Shown here one piece after another: positions 17,001 through 24,824 of a stretch of DNA of 45,814 nucleotides. The notes under the pieces were generated by a model. It had not been told where the DNA came from. It ran no database searches and saw nothing but the letters and a program-made list of their open reading frames with translations. The stretch covers positions 1 through 45,814 of the forward strand of contig CAYZJB010000031.1 of NCBI GenBank assembly GCA_964478735.1. Direction: 5' to 3'. The DNA is from CAYZJB01 sp964478735 (lineage in GTDB: Bacteria; CLD3; SB21). How positions within the stretch are numbered: the stretch's first letter is position 1; each line of letters starts with the position of its first letter. The position numbers and the translations under genes are program-made.

Positions 17001-19670
17001 CCTTACGATCGGTGCCGTGCCTTGGTGACGGTTGAACGCGAAGGCATTCTATCTCATCGTACCGTCGATTTGATCGGTAACGCCATGACGCTCGACGTTC
17101 CCGTCACAAGGGATTTTATGCCCAATTGTTTTATTTCGGTTATCCTCCTGAAAGGCCGAACGGCATTGCCTACATCAGGCCGAACGGATGACCTCGGAAA
17201 GCCGTCCTTCAAGATGGGATACGTCGAACTGGCAGTCAACGCGGATGAAAACCGTTTACGGGTCCAGCTTCAGACGGCGAAAGAACGATATGGGCCGCAT
17301 GAGTGGGTGGACCTCGATCTCCAGGTCAAGGACAGGTCCGGCGCAGGCCGTGCGGCTGAAGTGGTCGTCTATGTTCAGGACATCGGCGTACTGAATCTTG
17401 TCGGGTACTCGACGCCGGATCCGTTTTCTCATTTTTATCAGAAACGGGATCTGGCGGTTAAGACGCTTGAGACACGTAAACTCGTTCTGGAGCAGATTTC
17501 AGAGAAGGATCTGAAAGAAAAAGGCATGGCCGGAGGAGGCGGAGGTGAGGACTATTTTCCTGCCGTTCCGGTCCGAAAGGATTTCAAATCCTGCGTGTAC
17601 TGGAATGCGTCGGTGGCGACGGATGCGGGAGGCCGAGCCAGAGTACGGTTTCAGATGCCGGAAAACCTCAGCGGCTTTCGAGTCATGGCGGTGGCCCAGA
17701 CGACGACATCGCAATTCGGCAGTGCGCAAAAAAGCATTACCGTAAGCAAAGATTTGATGCTGCGGCCCGCGCTGCCCCGTTTCGCGCGGGTCGGTGATGA
17801 ACTGGAAGCCGGAGTCATCGTACACAATTATTCGGAACGGACCGATCAGGTGCGGCTTCAAGTCGACGCGAGCGGGGTTGAACTAAATGAAGAAGCGACC
17901 CGGACATTTTCACTAAAAAAAGACGGAGCGGAAGAGGTACGGTTCAGGTTCAAAGTAAAAGACCAGAAAGAAGGGAGATTTGCTTTTCGTGCCGTCATGG
18001 GATCGCTGTCGGACGGAGTAGAGATGACGATTCCGCTCAAGATGCCCTCGTTCATGGAAACGGTTGCGACCAGTGGAAGTCTGACGGAATCCCGTCAGGA
18101 AAGGATCCGTGTGCCTTCTCAGGTTGCTTCGGGTAAGGGCGGTGTGGCGATCCGGACGTCCTCGACGGCACTGGTCGATCTGGATGAGAGTGTAAATTAT
18201 CTTTTTGAATACCCGTATGGTTGTCTCGAACAAAAGACATCGCGTGTTCTGCCGATGATTTTGTTTGCCGACATCGTTGAGGCATTCGGCCTGCCCGGGT
18301 TGAAGGATGCCGACGGTTCGGTACGCCGGATTATTGAGGACTATCTGGCCGAGATCGGCGATTACCAGTTGTACAACGGTGCTTTTGCTTACTGGAAGGG
18401 TTCACCGTACGAGTCTCCTTACGTCAGCGTGTATGCGATGTTTGCGCTGATTAAAGCACGCCAGCAAGGATACGCCGTCAACCGGAGCGTGATCGACAAA
18501 GGCATGACGTACCTGAAGACGATGGTTCGTCAATCCTCTTTCGACGCGTACGGCTTGCTGTACTGGCACAGCACGCGCGCTCTTGCCTTGAATGTACTGG
18601 CTGAAAACGGTTATTACGACGCACCGTCGGTTGAATTACTCTATCAACGGCGAGACGAATTGCCTCTCTACGCCCGGGCCATGCTTCTGAAAGCCATCCA
18701 CACCGGCCGCGGCAATCGGTCCATGATGGATGAACTGAGGCGGGACGTGATGAATGCGATCAAGATGAACCCGACGACAGCGCATTTTGAGGAACCGGCG
18801 GATTACGGTCTGCACTGGTGTTTTCATTCGAATCTCCGAACGACGGCCGCCGTACTCGAAACCTTTCTGAGCCTGGATGGCCAAAACGTTCCGTGGGCGG
18901 AAAAAGTGGTCAAATATTTACTCGAAGATCGTCGGAGCGGACGGTGGCGAACGACGCAGGAAAACGTCTATGCGTTCTGGGCACTGGGGAGCTATTTCAG
19001 GACGTTTGAGGCTGAGACACCAAATTTCACAAGTACGGTAGTACTGGATGGAAGGAAAATTCTAGAAGAGATATATCGAGGCCGGTCCGTCACGTCCCAC
19101 TCGGTCCAGATTCCTCTGGACGATCTCAAACGCGATCAGGACCTTCCACTGGATATGAATAAACAGGGTCCCGGTCGGATGTATTATACCGTTCGAATGA
19201 ACTATTCTCCGCTACGCGGTGTGGCGATTCCCGCCCGCGATGAAGGTATTGCCGTTGAGAAAAGAATAGAAGACATGAGTGGGAGCGTGGTGAGCCAGTA
19301 TCGGGGTGGAGAGACGTACCGCATTCGCTTGACACTGAAGACTGCGCAAGACCGCCATTTTGTTGTCGTCGATGATCCGTTGCCGGCGGGATTTGAAGCG
19401 CTCAACGCCAATCTTGCGACGGCCTCACAAAATCAGCGTGACCAAAGGAGGCGGGCGTGGTGGATGGATGGAGGGTTTACGAAGTCCGAAATGCGAGACG
19501 ATCGGGTGGTCGCGTTTGCGGACTTGCTGCCGACGGGGAGTTACACGTTTACCTACCTTGTCCGGGCAACGTCTCTGGGTCAATTTGCCCTACCGCCAAC
19601 GAAAGTTGAGGAGATGTATGCTCCAGAAGTATTTGGTAATACGGTCAACGGTACGGTGACGATACGATGA
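14055..19670 (+). CDS. Bacterial alpha-2-macroglobulin family protein with thioester motif, 1871 aa
   Basis: This large periplasmic protein is of the alpha-2-macroglobulin (YfhM-like) family, thought to trap foreign proteases that breach the outer membrane. The N-terminus has one hydrophobic helix (about residues 7-24) without a lipobox Cys, so it is probably anchored in the inner membrane by this helix rather than as a lipoprotein. Many MG-type beta-sandwich domains follow, including the bacterial pattern NQGIYRPGDVVRVKV, then a Gly-rich segment (MAGGGGGEDYF) and the MG-type VYWNASVATDAGGRARV region. The thioester motif is intact: C1390-L-E-Q1393 in YPYGCLEQ, followed by the alpha-alpha toroid (about 1400-1690) and a C-terminal receptor-like domain. 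GGAGG precedes the start, which overlaps the SemiSWEET stop. The usual partner pbpC is not in the window. Family assignment is firm; the protease-trap role is by homology. Confidence 0.95.
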   Translation: MKKQMSLVVLSSLIAAGLLVYILFGEREFAEASAPEKPGPSELRVLSATPSGLVQDVNQFYAIIVIFNQSVVPLQALPEGDGSGPLVITPSVRGKFRWMGTQTLAFIPSDPLPLATGYRVTIPSGLKSISGSVLARDYSWSFETQRPQFIRDNLYTNQSNVVLQPTLLLAFNQQIAIESARQSIRLRNTTTGAEVSASVDVATADEIRTELGYYDYDLNENDWEGKVIRLKPRYSLEMETSYRIDMAGDLRGTVGSLTMGNAASLEFQTYGPLRIDDFEGPAYTNYPVRLKFSNSLNMDDAKSHIHFIPEAELSDFYESWDGDYYLYGLLKPSTTYTIQIDENLTDIYGNRLGQAESRSFHSGDYESRIDFPAGNHVIESYLSHNLNVFALNPGTVSLKMAKLTQEDLIQLETTGKSDHLQWAINRSGVPPLTKNVQKIIPILLDDVLSGERSGAVCVEVHHSGWYSPQRAVIQLTDLGVTAKTSQKKNIIWVTSLRDGAPASGAFVEIRDDVGIVKWRGQANAHGIVETPGWEDLGMTPKNSWSAPQQFIFAARGDQKAFATNDMDIPLYGYRIPYRWGAGDVNDMSGYAFTNQGIYRPGDVVRVKVMARQRKNDQWQLAGLQRIDVKIKDSDYKDIHSSSVTLNAFGGADFEYTIAEDAPLGYYQVQLSYGKNSLVSTSFQVQEFKPVEVEVTVKTEKTRYIWGETLRGTLDGHYLFGMPLSQAPMRWHISRSPTSFTPEGWDGYYFGVYDRSYDDFDYYYDSDYRQSNAEVLTTKNDTLNERGLTSFEWPLRSTAATTSTFIIEGTVTDKNRQEVSGRGSVLVHAGQFYIGLKPATTFHTLGKPLAVQAVTVDPDGTIQSYKPLRVELIRHEWISVRQQAANGNYHWVTTSYDTVESVIHTTTQPQPRDVLLQPAKAGSYRIRATGSDAYGNVIATECYVYVTGAGYAGWRMSDDDRIELVADKKSYNPGDVAKILVKSPYDRCRALVTVEREGILSHRTVDLIGNAMTLDVPVTRDFMPNCFISVILLKGRTALPTSGRTDDLGKPSFKMGYVELAVNADENRLRVQLQTAKERYGPHEWVDLDLQVKDRSGAGRAAEVVVYVQDIGVLNLVGYSTPDPFSHFYQKRDLAVKTLETRKLVLEQISEKDLKEKGMAGGGGGEDYFPAVPVRKDFKSCVYWNASVATDAGGRARVRFQMPENLSGFRVMAVAQTTTSQFGSAQKSITVSKDLMLRPALPRFARVGDELEAGVIVHNYSERTDQVRLQVDASGVELNEEATRTFSLKKDGAEEVRFRFKVKDQKEGRFAFRAVMGSLSDGVEMTIPLKMPSFMETVATSGSLTESRQERIRVPSQVASGKGGVAIRTSSTALVDLDESVNYLFEYPYGCLEQKTSRVLPMILFADIVEAFGLPGLKDADGSVRRIIEDYLAEIGDYQLYNGAFAYWKGSPYESPYVSVYAMFALIKARQQGYAVNRSVIDKGMTYLKTMVRQSSFDAYGLLYWHSTRALALNVLAENGYYDAPSVELLYQRRDELPLYARAMLLKAIHTGRGNRSMMDELRRDVMNAIKMNPTTAHFEEPADYGLHWCFHSNLRTTAAVLETFLSLDGQNVPWAEKVVKYLLEDRRSGRWRTTQENVYAFWALGSYFRTFEAETPNFTSTVVLDGRKILEEIYRGRSVTSHSVQIPLDDLKRDQDLPLDMNKQGPGRMYYTVRMNYSPLRGVAIPARDEGIAVEKRIEDMSGSVVSQYRGGETYRIRLTLKTAQDRHFVVVDDPLPAGFEALNANLATASQNQRDQRRRAWWMDGGFTKSEMRDDRVVAFADLLPTGSYTFTYLVRATSLGQFALPPTKVEEMYAPEVFGNTVNGTVTIR

Positions 19671-19915
19671 TTCGAGTACATGTCCGACTTTTCGCCGCAT
19701 GTCGGGAAAAGGCGAATACCGACGAAGTCATCTTGACCATGCCGGAAAAGACGACCACCGCGCAGGTTTGGAATTTTCTTCTGGATCGGTACCCGGACCT
19801 GGCGCCGTATCGGAACATCAGCAAACTGGCGGTGAATATGGCCTACGTGCAGGGCGATATCTCTTTACAGGATGACGACGAGGTCTGTATCATTCCCCCC
19901 GTGAGCGGAGGATAA
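19667..19915 (+). CDS. moaD: MoaD-type sulfur carrier, small subunit of molybdopterin synthase
   Basis: This 82-aa ubiquitin-like protein carries the sulfur, as a C-terminal thiocarboxylate, that molybdopterin synthase adds to precursor Z (cPMP). It has the beta-grasp pattern with MIRVHVRLFAACREKAN at the start, DDEVCIIPPVSGG at the end and the required terminal Gly-Gly. The start overlaps the macroglobulin stop by 4 bases (ATGA) and moaE follows one base later, so the pair is co-translated. ThiS-like carriers have a similar fold, but the moaE neighbour settles the role. Confidence 0.95.
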   Translation: MIRVHVRLFAACREKANTDEVILTMPEKTTTAQVWNFLLDRYPDLAPYRNISKLAVNMAYVQGDISLQDDDEVCIIPPVSGG

Positions 19916-19916
19916 C

Positions 19917-20351
19917 GTGGACGCTTTCATCTCCGTCAAGGTTTCGAATGAACCGATCGCTCTCGACGAGGCCTACACGTTTGTTCATACCGGAAGCGCG
20001 GGAGCAGTACTGTGTTTTGTGGGAACCGTACGCGATCATTTCGACGGGAGGCCCGTGAAAGGCGTGCACTATGAAGCGTATCGAGAGATGGCGGAAAAGG
20101 AATTGAACCGGATTGCACATGAGGCCTGCCGCCGCTGGCCGGAATTACGGGCAGCGCTCCATCATCGAACGGGGTACCTGCCGGTCGGTGAGTCAAGCCT
20201 GATTATTGCCGTCTCGGCGCCTCATCGAGAGGCGGCATATGCGGCGTCGCGTTTTCTCATCGAGGAAATCAAAATACTGGCCCCGATCTGGAAGAAGGAG
20301 CACTTTGCGGATGGGAAGATGGAATGGCACGATGAGCCAAAAAGGCCTTGA
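19917..20351 (+). CDS. moaE: Molybdopterin synthase catalytic subunit MoaE
   Basis: This 144-aa protein is the large subunit of molybdopterin synthase, which forms a heterotetramer with MoaD and converts cPMP to molybdopterin in the cytosol. Family signatures are visible: GAVLCFVGTVRDHFDG, VHYEAYREMAEKEL, HRTGYLPVGESSLIIAVSAP, and the active-site lysine region PIWKKEHFADGKMEW. It starts with GTG one base after the moaD stop. moaA, moaB, moaC and moeA are not in the window, so the rest of the pathway must be elsewhere. No molybdoenzyme gene is nearby. Confidence 0.96.
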   Translation: MDAFISVKVSNEPIALDEAYTFVHTGSAGAVLCFVGTVRDHFDGRPVKGVHYEAYREMAEKELNRIAHEACRRWPELRAALHHRTGYLPVGESSLIIAVSAPHREAAYAASRFLIEEIKILAPIWKKEHFADGKMEWHDEPKRP

Positions 20352-20352
20352 T

Positions 20353-20376
20353 AAAGTATTGATCGTTCGATACTTT
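20353..20376 (+). promoter_or_regulatory. Palindromic element between moaE and the TPR lipoprotein gene
   Basis: AAAGTAT (20353-20359) and ATACTTT (20370-20376) form a perfect 7-base inverted repeat around a 10-base centre, just after the moaE stop. No T-run follows, so it is not a normal terminator. It has the size of a regulator-binding operator, but the regulator is unknown. Confidence 0.3.
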
Positions 20377-20437
20377 GATCCGACATTTCTTCCAGTTCTA
20401 CAACCCGTTGTCATCATCTGGCGTGAGGAATCGACCC

Positions 20438-21493
20438 ATGAATAAGATCGTTTGGACTCTACTTTGCATGTCCGGATTGTTCTTTTTCGGATGTGGTTCG
20501 TCCAAAGAAACCTTTACATTCAATGATCCGGAACTGGAGGCGCTTTTTCAGGGAACGGATTACAAATCACTGACCGATGCCGCGCGCTACAATATCGGCA
20601 TGTACTATCTCAACCATGACGACAGCAGCAACGGCCGCGCCGTGTTGGAGGACATCATTACGTACAATCCGCATATTCCCGCGATCAAGTTCCATCTCGC
20701 TAAAATATATCTTTCCATGGAGTCGGTGACGTTCAATGTAAAAAACGAGGAGGGCGACGCCGGCCAGATCGTTCGAAACGGACGAGAGATCGGAGAAGCC
20801 GTACTTCGGGAAATCATTCAAAACGATCCAGGTTACTTCCCGGCGTATACGGAACTGATGATGCTGGCGGTAGACAATGAAGACACCACAGCGTTTTCAT
20901 CCCTGTACAATAGGGCCAGCGAGGGCGAAAAATCCTATCTCGGTTCCGATTATCGCATCGGTTACCTGACGCTGCTTGACAAGGAAAACGAAAATCGGTT
21001 CGAGGAAGCGAAAAAATACTTCGCCAGCGCGCGCAAAACGTATGCAGAACTTTACGATTCGTACAAGAATCTCGGAGACATCCAACGCGTTCAATTTCAG
21101 GATACCCTGGCGTACAAGTCGTACAAAAAAGCCATCGAATATCAGAGCGAAGCACACGACCTGTTTTTGGTGTACTACCACCTTGCAGAAGTCTGTATGA
21201 AAATATATGCGGATCGGAACGACGAGCGGTATCGGGCGGAAGCGCTGGAATACGCGTGCCGCAGCCTGACGCGTTTTCCGGGTTATGCTCCATCACTGTC
21301 CATCATTCGTTCTAACGCCGGCGTTCAGTCACGTGCCGATTCGGCAAAGGCCCCTGTGGAATATGCAGTGTCATTTCACAATTACTGTGAAGGGCAATTC
21401 GGCGGTATGAAGATTCCATCGATGGCGGAGAGCGCTTCGGTCATTCCGCGCAGTATTTTTCGCGAGACGGTAAAAGATCTGCGCCGAAAATAA
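20438..21493 (+). CDS. TPR-containing lipoprotein, 351 aa
   Basis: The start at 20438 is chosen because GAGGAA lies 7 bases upstream and a lipoprotein signal peptide begins there: MNKIVWTLLCMSGLFFFGC, with the lipobox FFGC giving a lipidated Cys19 and a following GSSKE. The mature part is helical with TPR-like units, for instance YNIGMYYLNHDDSSNGRAVL and YDSYKNLGDIQRVQFQDTLA. No catalytic motif is seen. The likely location is the outer membrane's periplasmic face. It sits between moaE and a sensor kinase gene with gaps of 86 and 45 bases, so it may be its own unit. I do not recognise a named family, and the function is unknown. Confidence 0.88.
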   Translation: MNKIVWTLLCMSGLFFFGCGSSKETFTFNDPELEALFQGTDYKSLTDAARYNIGMYYLNHDDSSNGRAVLEDIITYNPHIPAIKFHLAKIYLSMESVTFNVKNEEGDAGQIVRNGREIGEAVLREIIQNDPGYFPAYTELMMLAVDNEDTTAFSSLYNRASEGEKSYLGSDYRIGYLTLLDKENENRFEEAKKYFASARKTYAELYDSYKNLGDIQRVQFQDTLAYKSYKKAIEYQSEAHDLFLVYYHLAEVCMKIYADRNDERYRAEALEYACRSLTRFPGYAPSLSIIRSNAGVQSRADSAKAPVEYAVSFHNYCEGQFGGMKIPSMAESASVIPRSIFRETVKDLRRK

Positions 21494-21538
21494 GTTCGGC
21501 GGCGGACACTGTCCCGCAAAGGCATCATCGGGGTTCCG

Positions 21539-24166
21539 ATGACGGTACAACGCAAGATTCACGTCCTTCTTTTCTCGACATTCCTTGTCCTTTTTTTAGG
21601 ATTTCTCCGTTTTCAACAAATTGAACGCGAGCGAACGGAGCTCCTGCAATCGTTGAGTTCCCACCAGGTATCTCACAGCCTGGAGCGGGCCCTGGCGTCG
21701 CTTCACGAACGCCATCGCCATTTTCTGTCTCACGTATCCGATACAACCAATGAGCGGAGCCTTGTGACGCTGGCTCCTAATTTAGGTGGAAAATTATTGG
21801 GCGTCGCGATTTTAGATTCTAACCACAATGTAAAGTTTGCCTGGCCCCGTGCATCCGGACAAATATTTTTATCGGAGAAACCGATCCATGACACGGAGCA
21901 GTATGAAGCCGTGGATGGTGAATTGATCGAGACATGTACCAAACAAATTACTCCCGAGCGGATCGGATGGCTCAGGGTTCGGGTTGACAGCGCCTATCTG
22001 TCTTTACTTTCCAGACGGGCGGGCGCTCCCGTCGTTGTCACTTTTACGCAACCGACGCATGACGTACCGGGACTGTCATTCACGGACCGGGGAGGACGCT
22101 TCGTTGCGGCGGCCACGATCCGGGTTACCCCGCTGGGGGAGAATCTCTGGGCTGAACGTTCGCGGCAACAGGTATACGTTTTTATCGCCTGTGCCGTTAT
22201 TGTCCTGCTGATGTGGGGCATTGCCCTGACGCACTGGATCTCACGACCGTTGCGCAAAATCGTGGAAAGTTTGAAACACGAATCGATCGAACCGATTCAA
22301 CTGCTGTTGAAAACCGAAACGGAATTTGCATTTGTTTCTGATCTGATTGCCCGGTTTCTCGATCAAAAATCATATTTGACGGCCGAAGTAGCACGACGCA
22401 TTCGATCGGAAAAATCTCTCAAACGGTCGGAAGCGGACTACCGTGAGCTGTTTGAAAACGCCCAGGATGCCATGGTCATTGCCGATGCCAAGACGCGCGA
22501 AATCGTCAGCGCCAATGTTTCCGCCGCAACGATGTACGACCTCGATTTAAATCGACTGATCGGTAAAAAGCTGGATTCGTTATGGAAGAACGCGGAGGCT
22601 TTCGAATCGTGGTGGTACCGCCTCACCGAGCACGTGACCAGCAAGGGGGAAGAATCGGAGCATGTACGACCGGATCAACGGCCGCTCATTGTGGATATCA
22701 ATGCGGCTCAGCTGGCATACCGGGACAAAAAATGCGTCCTTCTGGTGATGCGGGAGATTACCGAAGAAAAATTACTTGAGGATATGCGCCTTTCCCATGC
22801 GATATGGCAGCATATTCCGAAAATGGCCTTTGTGCTGGACGCGAAGGGAGAAGCCGTCTTTGCGACGGGCAACATCGAAAATCTCCTGGGGTACACAAGC
22901 GCCGAGATGCGTGGCGACGGTTTTTATGGATTATTTCCCGAGATCAACGTGGAGGAGGAGAAAGACCGCCTGGGTCGTATCGCCATGGGGGAATTCGAAA
23001 ATGAAAAACCGTATGAACGTCTTATTCGCCGCCGGGATGGCACGGACGCATGGTTCCTGTGGTTCGAAGTCCGGGCGCCCGGAAATCTGGTGATTTGCGT
23101 CGGACACGATGAGACCGAGCAACGTCTCGCGCGTCAAACCATCGAAGAAAGCGAAGATCGTTATCGGACGTTATTCGAGTACAGTCCGACACCGCTGCTG
23201 GTGTTGGACAAAACCAGTTGGCGTATTCTCTCCGTCAATCGCGCCGCCACCGATTTATACGGCTATCCGGCAAACGAATTTACAGGACGGGATTTTACCG
23301 AGCTGATCGATGCGGAGGCGGGTGCACCCGTTGTCGTCCGTGCGGGTTATCAGAAGCACAAGCGGCGGGACGGTACGATTCTGGATGTCGAGTGCGCGTT
23401 TCACGGCGTTCGTCTCGGACAAATGGAGACGCGCATTGTTCTGATTCTGGACGTCTCGCAGCATTTGCGCGCCCAGTTCGCCGAATTCGAACTAGAAAAA
23501 CAAAAAATCCGGATTGCCGCCATGGTCGAGGCCATTGAAGAAGAACGACGGCGAATTTCCAAGGAACTTCACGATAGTGTCGGCCAGATCCTGACGGCCA
23601 TCAAGAGGGACCTTGAAAACGTTCAGAGGAAAACCTCCAGCAAAGCCGTTGAACGTCTCGATGCCATTCAAATGTTGGTTCAATCCGCTATTGGAGAAAC
23701 ACGCCAAATCGCCTATAATCTGATGCCTGCCGCCCTGGAGCACCTGGGGCTTGTCGACGCCGTCGAAGGGCTCTGTCGGCAAGTTCAGCACCACACGGGC
23801 TTGACCGTGGCTTTCAAGTCGTACGGCTGGACGGTCCGCCATTCGCGGTCACTGGAACTGGCCCTGTTCAGGATGGTACAAGAAGCCATGAATAATATTG
23901 TCAAACATGCCCAGGCGTCGGATGTCAGCGTTCAGATGATTGCCTATCCGGAAAAATTGATGGTTCTAATCGAGGACAACGGGGTGGGGTTCAGTCCATC
24001 GGAGGAGGGGCCCAAACCGCACGAGTGGTCCGGTCTCGGCCTGGTGTCGATACGAGAACGAGCCGCCATGCATCGGGGTCACGTCTATATCGATTCGCGC
24101 AAAGGCCGCGGTACTTCACTGATCATTGAAATTCCCATCGGAGAAAACGAGTATGTCAAAAATTAA
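21539..24166 (+). CDS. Membrane sensor histidine kinase with three PAS domains (HisKA_3, NarX/LiaS type)
   Basis: This 875-aa kinase has two membrane helices (about 7-24 and 211-230) that bracket a periplasmic sensor of about 185 residues. HAMP-like linker sequence and three PAS-type domains follow, roughly 298-415, 418-530 and 537-650. Each starts with the LFENAQDAMVIADA or LFEYSPTPLLVLDK kind of motif. The catalytic part is HisKA_3: RRRISKELHDSVGQILTAIK with phospho-acceptor His678. Then comes a HATPase_c domain with FRMVQEAMNNIVKHAQA (N box), IEDNGVGF (G1) and GLGLVSIRERA (G2). It overlaps the downstream NarL-type regulator by 14 bases, so the two form a cognate pair. The PAS domains might bind heme, flavin or small ligands, but no binding residues can be assigned with confidence, so the signal is unknown. 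Confidence 0.95.
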   Translation: MTVQRKIHVLLFSTFLVLFLGFLRFQQIERERTELLQSLSSHQVSHSLERALASLHERHRHFLSHVSDTTNERSLVTLAPNLGGKLLGVAILDSNHNVKFAWPRASGQIFLSEKPIHDTEQYEAVDGELIETCTKQITPERIGWLRVRVDSAYLSLLSRRAGAPVVVTFTQPTHDVPGLSFTDRGGRFVAAATIRVTPLGENLWAERSRQQVYVFIACAVIVLLMWGIALTHWISRPLRKIVESLKHESIEPIQLLLKTETEFAFVSDLIARFLDQKSYLTAEVARRIRSEKSLKRSEADYRELFENAQDAMVIADAKTREIVSANVSAATMYDLDLNRLIGKKLDSLWKNAEAFESWWYRLTEHVTSKGEESEHVRPDQRPLIVDINAAQLAYRDKKCVLLVMREITEEKLLEDMRLSHAIWQHIPKMAFVLDAKGEAVFATGNIENLLGYTSAEMRGDGFYGLFPEINVEEEKDRLGRIAMGEFENEKPYERLIRRRDGTDAWFLWFEVRAPGNLVICVGHDETEQRLARQTIEESEDRYRTLFEYSPTPLLVLDKTSWRILSVNRAATDLYGYPANEFTGRDFTELIDAEAGAPVVVRAGYQKHKRRDGTILDVECAFHGVRLGQMETRIVLILDVSQHLRAQFAEFELEKQKIRIAAMVEAIEEERRRISKELHDSVGQILTAIKRDLENVQRKTSSKAVERLDAIQMLVQSAIGETRQIAYNLMPAALEHLGLVDAVEGLCRQVQHHTGLTVAFKSYGWTVRHSRSLELALFRMVQEAMNNIVKHAQASDVSVQMIAYPEKLMVLIEDNGVGFSPSEEGPKPHEWSGLGLVSIRERAAMHRGHVYIDSRKGRGTSLIIEIPIGENEYVKN

Positions 24167-24824
24167 GGTCGTCATTGCCGACGATCATCCCATCGTTCGG
24201 GGCGGTCTAAAGACGTTGTTGGAGAGTCAGGACAAGTTGCTGGTGGTCGGTGAGGCGGAAGATGGCCAGCAGGCTATGGACATGATTGCGAGGCTTAAAC
24301 CCGATGTGGCGATCGTCGATATCGCCATGCCGAAGATCAATGGAATCGACGTGGCGAAACGGGTTGCCCTTTCCCTTCCGGCAACGCGCGTCATTATTCT
24401 CACGATGCTCAAGGACTCCGCGTATATGACGAAGGCACTGGATGCCGGCGCTCACGGGTTTTTGCTGAAAGAGGCTCCGGGCGAAGAAATCCTGACGGCC
24501 ATCGAACGCGTCGTCGTCGGTGAGCGGTATTTCAGCCAGAGCGCTTTTGATTTGATCGGCCGGGAGGACCGGTCGACGGCACTTTCCGAAAAACAACAGT
24601 TGATCGAAAGACTTACGAATCGGGAGAAAGAAATCCTGATGCTGGTGGCCGAAGGTCTGAATACACAGGAGATCGCCCAGAAACTCTGTTTAAGTCACCG
24701 AACGATCGATACCCACCGGGCCAATATCATGCACAAGCTGGGCGTGCATAATGCCGTTGCCATGGTGCGTCTTGCCGTGGAATGTAATTTAACAGCCGGC
24801 GCGGCCGATCTCAAAATCGACTGA
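24153..24824 (+). CDS. NarL/FixJ-family response regulator
   Basis: This 223-aa regulator has an N-terminal receiver domain with acidic pocket D10-D11, phospho-acceptor Asp56 (VAIVDIAMP), the ILTM switch Thr and the conserved Lys in FLLKEAP. The C-terminal LuxR-type helix-turn-helix (about 155-215) contains LTNREKEILMLVAEGLNTQEIAQKLCLS-like sequence ending in KLGVHNAVAMVRLA. The start at 24153 gives the canonical KIKVVIADDH opening; an in-frame extension to 24126 would disturb it. The gene overlaps the kinase end by 14 bases. Its 3' end overlaps the 3' end of the opposite-strand NADH dehydrogenase gene by 14 bases. Targets are unknown. Confidence 0.97.
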   Translation: MSKIKVVIADDHPIVRGGLKTLLESQDKLLVVGEAEDGQQAMDMIARLKPDVAIVDIAMPKINGIDVAKRVALSLPATRVIILTMLKDSAYMTKALDAGAHGFLLKEAPGEEILTAIERVVVGERYFSQSAFDLIGREDRSTALSEKQQLIERLTNREKEILMLVAEGLNTQEIAQKLCLSHRTIDTHRANIMHKLGVHNAVAMVRLAVECNLTAGAADLKID

